Source of the DNA: Phytoactinopolyspora endophytica
GTDB lineage: Bacteria > Actinomycetota > Actinomycetes > Jiangellales > Jiangellaceae
DNA: 5,607 nucleotides
Direction: 5' to 3'
Assembly (NCBI RefSeq): GCF_004138495.1
Contig: NZ_ML142852.1
Span: 275,645-281,251, forward strand
Positions 1-4,649 of the stretch are shown here, piece after piece. Each line of letters begins with the position of its first letter. Position 1 is the stretch's first letter. The translations under genes and the position numbers were made by a program. The notes below the pieces were generated by a model. That model was not told where the DNA came from and did not search any database. It saw nothing but the letters and a program-made list of their open reading frames with translations.

Positions 1-592
1 GAACCTGGACCACGGCCGGTGCGAAGTTCAGGATACTTGTGATGCCCGCCGCGACGACTCGATCACACACGGCCTGTGCGGCATGCGCGGGAGTCGCGAC
101 GACGGCAATGGAAACGTTGAGCGTCGAGACGACGTCCTCGAGGTCATCCGCATGGCGAACCTTCAGACCGGCGACCTCCTCGCCGGTGCGCCGGGGATCC
201 GCGTCGACCAGCGCCGCGATACGGAACCCGCGCGAAGCGAACCCTCCGTAATTGGCCAGCGCGTGGCCGAGATTACCGATCCCGATGATCATCACGGCCC
301 AATCCTGGGTCAGGCCGATCTCACGGGTAATCTGATGGCGGAGGAACTCTACTTCGTAGCCGACACCCCGCGTGCCGTACGAACCCAGGTACGACAGGTC
401 CTTGCGAAGCTTCGCCGAGTTGACCCCCGCCGTCTCCGCGAGCTCATCGGATGAGACCGTCGCCACACCGCGATCGGACAGCGAGGTCAAGGCACGCAGG
501 TACAGCGGCAGCCGAGCTACCGTCGCCTCAGGCACACCTCGAGGCGCCGGTGCCGGCGCTAGCTGCGCCAACGAACGAGTAGGTCGGGCCAC
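1..592 (-). CDS. rex: Redox-sensing transcriptional repressor Rex (3' end outside window)
   Basis: Rex senses the NADH/NAD+ ratio: it binds operator DNA as a dimer when NADH is low and is released by NADH. About 197 codons are visible, read from a GTG at 592 and still open at the left edge. An N-terminal winged-helix domain (about residues 25-78) contains the family signature RKDLSYLGSYGTRGVGY at residues 63-79. It is followed by a Rossmann NAD-binding domain with GIGNLG at 104-109, the LVDAD strand end at 128-132, and NFAPAVVQV near the visible end. The GTG start is preceded by GGGGAG (597-602) with a short 4-nt spacer; the only nearby upstream ATG is out of frame. The first about 20 residues are a Pro/Ala-rich extension ahead of the conserved domain. 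A Rex operator lies about 95 bp upstream, pointing to autoregulation. In Streptomyces rex is followed by hem genes, so hemA is the expected next gene. Identity is very secure; the exact start is less so. Confidence 0.96.
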   Translation of the reverse strand, partial: MARPTRSLAQLAPAPAPRGVPEATVARLPLYLRALTSLSDRGVATVSSDELAETAGVNSAKLRKDLSYLGSYGTRGVGYEVEFLRHQITREIGLTQDWAVMIIGIGNLGHALANYGGFASRGFRIAALVDADPRRTGEEVAGLKVRHADDLEDVVSTLNVSIAVVATPAHAAQAVCDRVVAAGITSILNFAPAVVQV

Positions 593-675
593 GATACTCC
601 CCGGTCGGCCGGGCCGGAATCGACATCCCGGGGGTGGGGTCGTGTCCGGATCCGGCGGAACGTACTATGACCCCC

Positions 676-705
676 ACCCTAGGGCACTTGTGAAGCCGTG
701 CACAA
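676..705 (-). promoter_or_regulatory. Candidate rex promoter
   Basis: On the minus strand TTGTGC (700-705) could be the -35 element and TAGGGT (676-681), which fits the actinobacterial TANNNT -10 pattern, lies 18 bp further on. Transcription would then start near 669 and leave a 5' leader of roughly 75 nt before the GTG of rex. The -35 falls wholly inside the Rex operator, which makes regulatory sense. Alternative hexamers such as CATAGT (664-669) exist, so the assignment is tentative. Confidence 0.45.
688..705. promoter_or_regulatory. Rex operator (ROP site) upstream of rex
   Basis: The 18 bp TTGTGAAGCCGTGCACAA fit the known Rex consensus TTGTGAA-N4-TTCACAA at every fixed position but one (TGCACAA instead of TTCACAA in the right half). 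It lies in the non-coding region upstream of rex and covers the candidate -35 hexamer at 700-705, where bound Rex would block RNA polymerase. That a Rex gene and a Rex-type site occur together makes chance unlikely. Negative autoregulation is the inference; other targets of this Rex are not in the window. Confidence 0.88.
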
Positions 706-747
706 AGTTGCGATCTTGGCTGACGTGGTCTATGAGGGGCCCGGACC

Positions 748-873
748 GCGGGGTGAGCCGGGAGATCTGCCCTCCCCGCCCGCGGCGAGCTCGTCGCCCA
801 GGGGCTCCTCACACGCCGATGCCCGTCCAAGCCCTGGAAGGCAGATCTCCCGGCTCACCCCGCTCTCCACCCT
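748..873 (-). repeat. Structured palindromic repeat, copy A
   Basis: A perfect 24-bp inverted repeat (748-771 against 840-863) encloses 68 bases. Inside is a smaller hairpin, AGCCCTGG (830-837) against CCAGGGGCT (798-806) with one bulged base, whose loop contains CGCCGATGCCCG (814-825). The reverse complement of this segment aligns with copy B at 2147-2377. Shared blocks are CTCTCCACCCT (863-873 here; AGGGTGGAGAG at 2147-2157), the 12-nt loop block (2193-2204 in B), and an 18-nt identity at 768-785 (2346-2363 in B). Read on the minus strand, it begins 26 nt after the stop codon of the glutaredoxin-like gene, so in RNA it would form a long hairpin in that gene's 3' region. It could serve as terminator, RNA stabiliser or protein-binding palindrome. 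No transposase, T-tract or target duplication is visible. Confidence 0.8.
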
Positions 874-899
874 GCGGCGGGGCGGGTAGAACGCGATGG

Positions 900-1160
900 T
901 CACCCGCGGCGGAGGCGGAATCGTTTGGGAGACAGGGCTTTGCGGAGCCGGGCTTCGTCGACGCGCCAGAAGTCGTGTTGCTCGCCGTCGACGAAGGTGA
1001 CGGGGATCTGCTCGCCGTAGCGGCGTTCGAGATCGGGGTCCCCGGCGATGCTCTGCTCTTCCCACTCGACACCGAGTTCACCGCAGACGCGATCTATCAC
1101 GGCGCGGGCGTCGTCGCAGAGATGACATCCCGGCCGGCCCAGCATCACCACCTTGGCCAT
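900..1160 (-). CDS. Glutaredoxin/thioredoxin-fold family protein, 86 aa
   Basis: A small thiol-disulfide protein of the glutaredoxin-like (DUF836) type. The sequence opens with a beta strand, KVVMLGRPGC, then the redox pair C12-H-L-C15, and later the cis-proline segment I52-P53-V54-T55 that packs against the active site in thioredoxin folds, followed by FVDG. The length suits a single minimal thioredoxin fold. The ATG at 1158-1160 is preceded by GGAGAG three nt away, a good ribosome binding site. There is no signal peptide, so it is cytosolic. In M. tuberculosis the corresponding gene (Rv0508) lies just before hemA; here rex lies downstream instead. It is divergent from the HAD hydrolase gene with a 104-bp shared control region. 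Its physiological substrate is unknown and a role beyond dithiol redox chemistry would be a guess. Confidence 0.9.
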   Translation of the reverse strand: MAKVVMLGRPGCHLCDDARAVIDRVCGELGVEWEEQSIAGDPDLERRYGEQIPVTFVDGEQHDFWRVDEARLRKALSPKRFRLRRG

Positions 1161-1228
1161 GTTCTCTCCGTGGTTCGTTTAGGGTTCGGGGCCGGACTTG
1201 TGCTGCGCAGCCCCGTTTCGCATGTCCA

Positions 1229-1249
1229 ACGTACCTCCGAGCGGTACGT
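1229..1249. promoter_or_regulatory. Operator-like inverted repeat in the divergent promoter region
   Basis: ACGTACC (1229-1235), a 7-base spacer, and GGTACGT (1243-1249) form a perfect inverted repeat of two 7-base arms. It lies between the divergent glutaredoxin-like and HAD genes and overlaps where the -35 region and spacer of the candidate HAD promoter would be. Size and symmetry suit a dimeric repressor such as a TetR-type protein, but no cognate regulator is encoded in the window, and the sequence does not match the Rex operator. If transcription began further upstream it could instead be an RNA hairpin. Confidence 0.5.
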
Positions 1250-1252
1250 CGA

Positions 1253-1258
1253 TAGTCT
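1253..1258 (+). promoter_or_regulatory. Candidate -10 box for a leaderless HAD transcript
   Basis: TAGTCT fits the actinobacterial TANNNT -10 pattern and ends six bases before the ATG at 1265, the spacing expected if transcription starts at the ATG itself. No usable Shine-Dalgarno sequence precedes the ATG: the only purine run, GGGG, ends two bases before it. Leaderless mRNAs are common in mycobacteria and relatives. No strong -35 hexamer is seen. Confidence 0.45.
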
Positions 1259-1264
1259 GGGGTC

Positions 1265-2113
1265 ATGCGCCTGGGGCGGAGTCGGAACCGATACGACCGA
1301 GTCGGCAAGGTAGCGGCGGAGAGCGCAGAGGCCGCTGCAGGCATTGAGCTCCCTCCGGATTCGCGTACCGCGGCGTTCTTCGATCTCGACAACACCTTGC
1401 TCCGTGGCGCATCGCTGTTCTACCTCGCCCGCGGTCTGCATGAACGCAAGTTCTTCCGGACCGGCGACATCCTCCGGTTCGGCTACCAGCAGATCCGGTT
1501 CGCCATCGGCGCGGAAGACCCGGAACACATGCACGAAGCACGCAATGCGGCTCTGATCTTCATTGCCGGCTGGTCAGTGGCGGAGCTCAGTCAGATCGGC
1601 GAGGAGATCTTCGACGAGCGGATGGCGGACAAGATCTGGCCGGGCACCCAGGCCATCGCCCGGATGCACGTCGACCAGGGTCAGCGTGTGTGGTTGGTCA
1701 CGGCCGCCCCGGTCGAGATAGCTACCATCATCGCGCAGAAGCTCGGGCTCACCGGGGCGCTGGGCACGGTCGCCGAGCAGGCCGACGGTCATTTCACGGG
1801 GAAACTCGTCGGAGACCTGCTCCATGGCGAGGCCAAGGCGGCCGCGGTCCAGGCGCTCGCCGCCAACGAGGGTCTCGATCTGCACCGATGCTCGGCTTAC
1901 AGCGACTCCGCCAACGACATACCGATGCTGTCGCTGGTCGGCAATCCGTGCGCGGTCAACCCGGACCGCCGGCTGCGGACACACGCCCGTAAGCACGGCT
2001 GGAGAGTGCGCGACTATCGCGGCCGGCGCCGCAACACCACGCTCGGCGTCGCCGCGCTCGCCGGAGCGGCCGCGGGCACCGTCATCGGGATCACTGCCGC
2101 CCGCCGCCGCTGA
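1265..2113 (+). CDS. HAD-IB family hydrolase with C-terminal membrane segment (SerB1-like), 282 aa
   Basis: A haloacid-dehalogenase-superfamily phosphatase of subfamily IB, the group that includes phosphoserine phosphatase-like SerB1 (M. tuberculosis Rv0505c at the same position). All four motifs are visible: motif I D40-L-D42-N-T-L with the nucleophile D40 and acid/base D42; motif II T146 in WLVTAAP; motif III K191; motif IV YSDSANDIPML with metal-binding D214 and D218. The stretch between motifs I and II (about 50-130) is the helical C1-type cap. The last about 25 residues (LGVAALAGAAAGTVIGITAA followed by arginines) look like one membrane-spanning or membrane-associated helix with a positive end, suggesting an inner-membrane tether and perhaps a lipid-linked or membrane-proximal phosphate substrate. 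It converges with the acyltransferase gene and diverges from the glutaredoxin-like gene. The substrate is not established. The first about 30 residues are poorly conserved in character, so a later start is possible. Confidence 0.92.
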   Translation: MRLGRSRNRYDRVGKVAAESAEAAAGIELPPDSRTAAFFDLDNTLLRGASLFYLARGLHERKFFRTGDILRFGYQQIRFAIGAEDPEHMHEARNAALIFIAGWSVAELSQIGEEIFDERMADKIWPGTQAIARMHVDQGQRVWLVTAAPVEIATIIAQKLGLTGALGTVAEQADGHFTGKLVGDLLHGEAKAAAVQALAANEGLDLHRCSAYSDSANDIPMLSLVGNPCAVNPDRRLRTHARKHGWRVRDYRGRRRNTTLGVAALAGAAAGTVIGITAARRR

Positions 2114-2146
2114 ATCACGGACCAGGGTTCCCATCAGTCCGGCGGA

Positions 2147-2377
2147 AGGGTGGAGAGGAAGGCGGGGAGAGAATCGCCCTCCAGGGCTCGGGCGGGCATC
2201 GGCGAGCCCTGGAGGGTCAGGCCACACCGGCGGAGAAGGGAGGCCGAAGGTCTCCTTGAGCCGTCGGTATTCGCCGACGCGACCGACAGATGGTATCGAC
2301 GTTGGTGGCGTGAACCGACGACGAGGTGTAAAGGAACGAGCGAGTCCGCGGGCGGGGAGGGCAATTCTCGCCCCGCC
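2147..2377 (+). repeat. Structured palindromic repeat, copy B
   Basis: Outer arms 2161-2180 and 2358-2377 are complementary at 18 of 20 positions, and a further GAGGA can pair if one base bulges. Behind the left arm is a perfect inner hairpin (2177-2190 with 2203-2216). The shared blocks AGGGTGGAGAG (2147-2157), CGGGCATCGGCG (2193-2204) and the 18-nt block at 2346-2363 align it to copy A, in the opposite orientation on the chromosome. Compared with A, it carries about 110 additional bases between the inner hairpin and the right arm (about 2217-2340), which contain a small hairpin CGTCGG/CCGACG (2262-2279) and no credible gene. It starts 33 nt after the HAD stop codon and fills most of the 290-bp gap between two convergent genes. 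Possible roles are bidirectional termination, RNA protection or a non-autonomous mobile repeat; no transposase or target duplication is visible. Confidence 0.75.
2177..2216 (+). other. Strong inner hairpin within repeat copy B
   Basis: CCCTCCAGGGCTCG and CGAGCCCTGGAGGG form a perfect 14-bp stem around a 12-nt loop, GGCGGGCATCGG. It is 64 nt downstream of the HAD stop codon, so it could halt or protect that transcript. No T-rich tract follows on the plus strand (GTCAGGCC comes next), so it is not a canonical intrinsic terminator. Confidence 0.7.
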
Positions 2378-2403
2378 TCCTCAGCGGGTCCATCTCCCCG
2401 TTA

Positions 2404-3270
2404 TCAGATGAACGGGTTGCCGCGCTCTTCGACCAGGGTGTGCAGTGTCTGCTGAATGGTGTCGCGCACACGGTCGGTGAGATCGAAAACCACCATCGGG
2501 TCGTCGGCCGCGCCGTCGCCGTAGTTCTCGGTCTCGATCGGTTCGCCGAACTCGATGATCCACTTCGACGGCAGCGGCACCAGGCCAGCCGGTCCCAGCC
2601 AGGGGAACGTCGGGGTGATCGGGATGTACGGCAGCCTGAGCAACCGGGCGAGGAAGTCGGCGTTGGCGATCATCGGATAGATCTCTTCGGCACCGACGAT
2701 CGAGCACGGCACGATCGGTGCACCCGAACGCAGGGCCGCCGCGACGAACCCACCACGGCCGAATCGCTGCAGCTGATAGCGCTCCGAGTAGGGCTTGCCT
2801 ACGCCTTTGAATCCCTCCGGCCAGACCCCGACCAGCTCACCGCCGGCGAGCAACTTCTCCACATCCTCGTTGCACGCCAGGGTCGACCCGCTCTTGCGGG
2901 CCAGATCCGAGACGACCGGCAGCTGGAAGACGAGAGTCGCACCCAGGGCTCTCAGGTGCCGGCTGGCCGGGTGTTCGTCATGCACGGCCAGTTGCGTCAT
3001 GAGGGAATCGACCGGAACGGTCCCGGAGTGGTTCGCCACGATGAGGGCCGCACCGTCGGCCGGCACGTTGTCGATGCCGCGCACCTCCACCCGGAACCAA
3101 TTCCGGTACAGCGGACGCAGCGCAGGAAGCAGGACGTTCTCGGTGAGTTCCGCATCGAATCCGAAGGAGTCGACGGTGAAGTCGCCGGTCAGCCGTCGCC
3201 TCGCGAATCCCAGAAAGCGTTCCGCACGCCCAGCCATCTCGTCGCCGAGCATGTCGATCAAGCTCGTCAT
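2404..3270 (-). CDS. Lysophospholipid-type acyltransferase family protein, 288 aa
   Basis: A membrane-associated glycerolipid acyltransferase (PlsC/DGAT-like LPLAT fold), probably moving an acyl chain from acyl-CoA or acyl-ACP to a lipid hydroxyl. The ATG at 3268-3270 is chosen because AAGGGG lies 6-7 bases ahead and it begins MTSLIDML; a longer frame back to 3330 would overlap the upstream gene and has no such site. Seen in order: NHSGTVPVD with H81 and D88 (block I), the GVWPEGFKG block at 148-156 (block III, with E152-G153), and APIVPCSIVGAEE at 184-196 (block IV proline region). The usual HX4D spacing is replaced by six intervening residues here. The stop codon of the epimerase-like gene is only 14 bp upstream, so the two are almost certainly cotranscribed. 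It corresponds in position to M. tuberculosis Rv0502. The acceptor lipid is unknown; a role in cell-envelope or storage-lipid synthesis is inference. Confidence 0.9.
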   Translation of the reverse strand: MTSLIDMLGDEMAGRAERFLGFARRRLTGDFTVDSFGFDAELTENVLLPALRPLYRNWFRVEVRGIDNVPADGAALIVANHSGTVPVDSLMTQLAVHDEHPASRHLRALGATLVFQLPVVSDLARKSGSTLACNEDVEKLLAGGELVGVWPEGFKGVGKPYSERYQLQRFGRGGFVAAALRSGAPIVPCSIVGAEEIYPMIANADFLARLLRLPYIPITPTFPWLGPAGLVPLPSKWIIEFGEPIETENYGDGAADDPMVVFDLTDRVRDTIQQTLHTLVEERGNPFI

Positions 3271-3284
3271 GTCACCCCTTGCGT

Positions 3285-4334
3285 TCACTCGATGACGTCC
3301 AGGCCGGCTTGCCTGCCATCCAGCCCGCACACTGAGCGCAGCACCTGATCCACCGCAGCCACGCGTTCCCGATCGAGGATGCCTCCACGGGCACGCGCCT
3401 CGACGAACGCGTCGAACGCGTCTACCGTGCTGAATCGCGGGACGAACATCAGCTGCTCACGCATGCGAGAGGTGTCCACGCCGCGGCCGTGGGTGAGGAA
3501 CCGGGTCTGCACCGAGTCCATATCCGCGATCCCTGCCCGGCGCATCAGACCTCGCACGATAGGCGAGCCGAGGGTGGGCAACGGCATCGGCAACCGACCG
3601 GCACGTGCCAGGGCCTGACTCAGCACAAGGAAGCCGTCACCTGCGACGTTGAAGATACCAGGACGGCTCTCGACGGTGGCCAGCTTGAGCGCGTCGAGGC
3701 AGTCCTCTTCATGAACGAGCTGGAAACGCGGATCACGTCCGAACACCACCGGCACGACCGGAAGCACGAAGTATTCGGACAGCACGGTCCGGATGGCAGG
3801 GCCGAGGACGTTGACGAACCGCAGGATCGTCACGTCCACGTCCGGGCGCCGCCGGGTAAACCCCCTGACGTACGCCTCCACCTCGCTCGCGTCCTTCTCG
3901 TACCCGCTTCTCGCCATCGCGTTCTGGGCCATGTCCTCGGCGAACAGCGCCGGCGCGCTGGGTGAGGCGCCATAGACGGCCGTGGAGGACTTCACCACCA
4001 GCTTCCGGACCGTGTCAGATCGCTGACATGCGGCGAGCAACTGCATGGTCCCGATGACATTGATCTCTTTTTGTGGCACCCGGCCACCGGCGTCCGCGCG
4101 AGTCGCCAGGATGTTCATGTGGACGACGACGTCCGGCCGGGACCGGGCAATGGCCTTGTTGATCGCCGACGTGGTGATGTCCGCTTCGACGAAGTCGATC
4201 GCCCCGAGATCAGCCGAGGGCGGCGGGAGCACGTCCACGCCGATGACACGGTCGACCTTCGGATCTTCGGAAAGCAGACGAGCCAGGCGCGCCCCCAGAT
4301 AACGGGCCACGCCGACGACCATCACTCTGGACAC
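3285..4334 (-). CDS. Atypical SDR-family NAD-dependent epimerase/dehydratase-like protein, 349 aa
   Basis: An extended short-chain dehydrogenase/reductase resembling nucleotide-sugar epimerases (M. tuberculosis Rv0501, annotated GalE2, is the positional counterpart). Seen: an N-terminal beta strand and dinucleotide loop VVGVARYLG (6-14), an acidic residue after beta-2 (VIGVD, D34), EADIT (50-54), VVVHMN (69-74), the INVIGTMQLL helix (91-100), VKSSTAVYG (114-122) with the catalytic Ser/Thr, ILRFVNVLGP and HEEDCLDAL. Two departures are clear: the central glycine of GxxGxxG is R11, and S143 takes the place of the YxxxK tyrosine before K147, with a tyrosine at 145 instead. The enzyme may therefore bind NAD but have changed or weak catalysis. 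The GTG start (4332-4334) is preceded by the strong site AGGGAGGTGA (4341-4350). It lies 48 bp after the bS22 gene and 14 bp before the acyltransferase gene. Its substrate is unknown. Confidence 0.9.
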   Translation of the reverse strand: MSRVMVVGVARYLGARLARLLSEDPKVDRVIGVDVLPPPSADLGAIDFVEADITTSAINKAIARSRPDVVVHMNILATRADAGGRVPQKEINVIGTMQLLAACQRSDTVRKLVVKSSTAVYGASPSAPALFAEDMAQNAMARSGYEKDASEVEAYVRGFTRRRPDVDVTILRFVNVLGPAIRTVLSEYFVLPVVPVVFGRDPRFQLVHEEDCLDALKLATVESRPGIFNVAGDGFLVLSQALARAGRLPMPLPTLGSPIVRGLMRRAGIADMDSVQTRFLTHGRGVDTSRMREQLMFVPRFSTVDAFDAFVEARARGGILDRERVAAVDQVLRSVCGLDGRQAGLDVIE

Positions 4335-4382
4335 CCAGGTTCACCTCCCTGGGGATCTATGGAGCCGCCGTCTGAGCCGAGA

Positions 4383-4484
4383 TCACTTGCCTTGGCGGCG
4401 ACGCTGGACGCGCGTACGGCGCAGCAGCTTGCGGTGCTTCTTCTTCGCCATGCGCTTACGTCGCTTCTTGACCACAGAGCCCAC
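4383..4484 (-). CDS. 30S ribosomal protein bS22, 33 aa
   Basis: A very short, extremely basic protein of the actinobacterial bS22 (AURKAIN) family, which binds the small ribosomal subunit. The reading [18 protein letters not shown], continuing [15 protein letters not shown], is nearly the whole family consensus, so identification rests on essentially full-length recognition. The start is GTG at 4482-4484, preceded by GAGGG (4491-4495) with a 6-nt spacer; the next in-frame ATG lies 11 codons in and would remove conserved residues. Stop TGA is at 4383-4385. It sits between a small helix-turn-helix gene and the epimerase-like gene, exactly as Rv0500A-Rv0500B-Rv0501 do in M. tuberculosis. At this length it is easily missed by gene finders. 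Its own 165-bp upstream gap suggests a separate promoter, whose transcript probably runs on into the next two genes. Confidence 0.95.
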   Translation of the reverse strand: MGSVVKKRRKRMAKKKHRKLLRRTRVQRRRQGK

Positions 4485-4649
4485 GGGGCACCCTCACTAA
4501 GCTTGTATGGATACGATCTTTCGCGGACAGACAATACCCGCAGCCTGCTTTGACTCGGCGGGGTGCTCAGCACGCGATTACGGGCAAGAATACCCGCACT
4601 ACCGGGAGCGAGACTCGGCCGAGTCACATATAGAGATTGCGTCGCTGTC
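4485..4649 (-). promoter_or_regulatory. bS22 upstream region with a perfect palindrome
   Basis: This 165-bp gap between the helix-turn-helix stop codon and bS22 must hold the bS22 promoter if one exists. A perfect 14-bp palindrome, GACTCGGCCGAGTC, is at 4612-4625, about 25 nt after the stop of the upstream gene. The octamer GACTCGGC recurs at 4552-4559, so it could pair with GCCGAGTC at 4618-4625 as an alternative fold. AATACCCGCA occurs twice (4533-4542 and 4589-4598), and GTGCTCAGCAC is a small palindrome at 4563-4573. No convincing paired -35/-10 hexamers could be chosen. The palindrome could be a terminator stem or an operator. Confidence 0.4.

Larger units (their letters stand above)
593..899. 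other. Intergenic region between the glutaredoxin-like gene and rex
   Basis: These 307 bases contain no credible gene. They hold the rex 5' leader (593 to about 669), the candidate promoter and Rex operator (676-705), about 40 bases with nothing recognisable (706-747), the palindromic repeat copy A (748-873), and a short 3' flank of the glutaredoxin-like gene. Open frames crossing the region are arginine/proline-rich and have no domain motifs. Confidence 0.8.

Noticed and set aside
748..873. Repeat copies as canonical intrinsic terminators or intact insertion sequences
   Set aside because: No T-tract follows either long stem, no transposase is encoded, and no target-site duplication flanks either copy.
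372..1313. A 313-codon plus-strand open frame
   Set aside because: It runs antisense through rex, the operator, the palindromic repeat and the glutaredoxin-like gene, has no domain motifs, and is rich in Arg/Pro/Gly as expected of a GC-rich shadow frame.
1574..2227. A 217-codon minus-strand open frame
   Set aside because: It is antisense to the HAD hydrolase gene, which has all four catalytic motifs; the frame also begins inside repeat copy B.
2134..2471. Small open frames of 76-101 codons within repeat copy B, on both strands
   Set aside because: They lack domain motifs and good ribosome binding sites, and cross the outer arms of the palindromic repeat, which explains their composition.
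3271..3330. An upstream start for the acyltransferase at 3330
   Set aside because: It would overlap the end of the epimerase-like gene and lacks a ribosome binding site, while the ATG at 3270 has AAGGGG at the right distance.
2440..3348. A 302-codon plus-strand open frame
   Set aside because: It is the antisense of the acyltransferase gene, whose conserved blocks and ribosome binding site are clear on the minus strand.
4322..4627. A 101-codon minus-strand frame overlapping bS22
   Set aside because: The bS22 consensus is in a different frame of the same strand and is unmistakable; the longer frame has no recognisable content.
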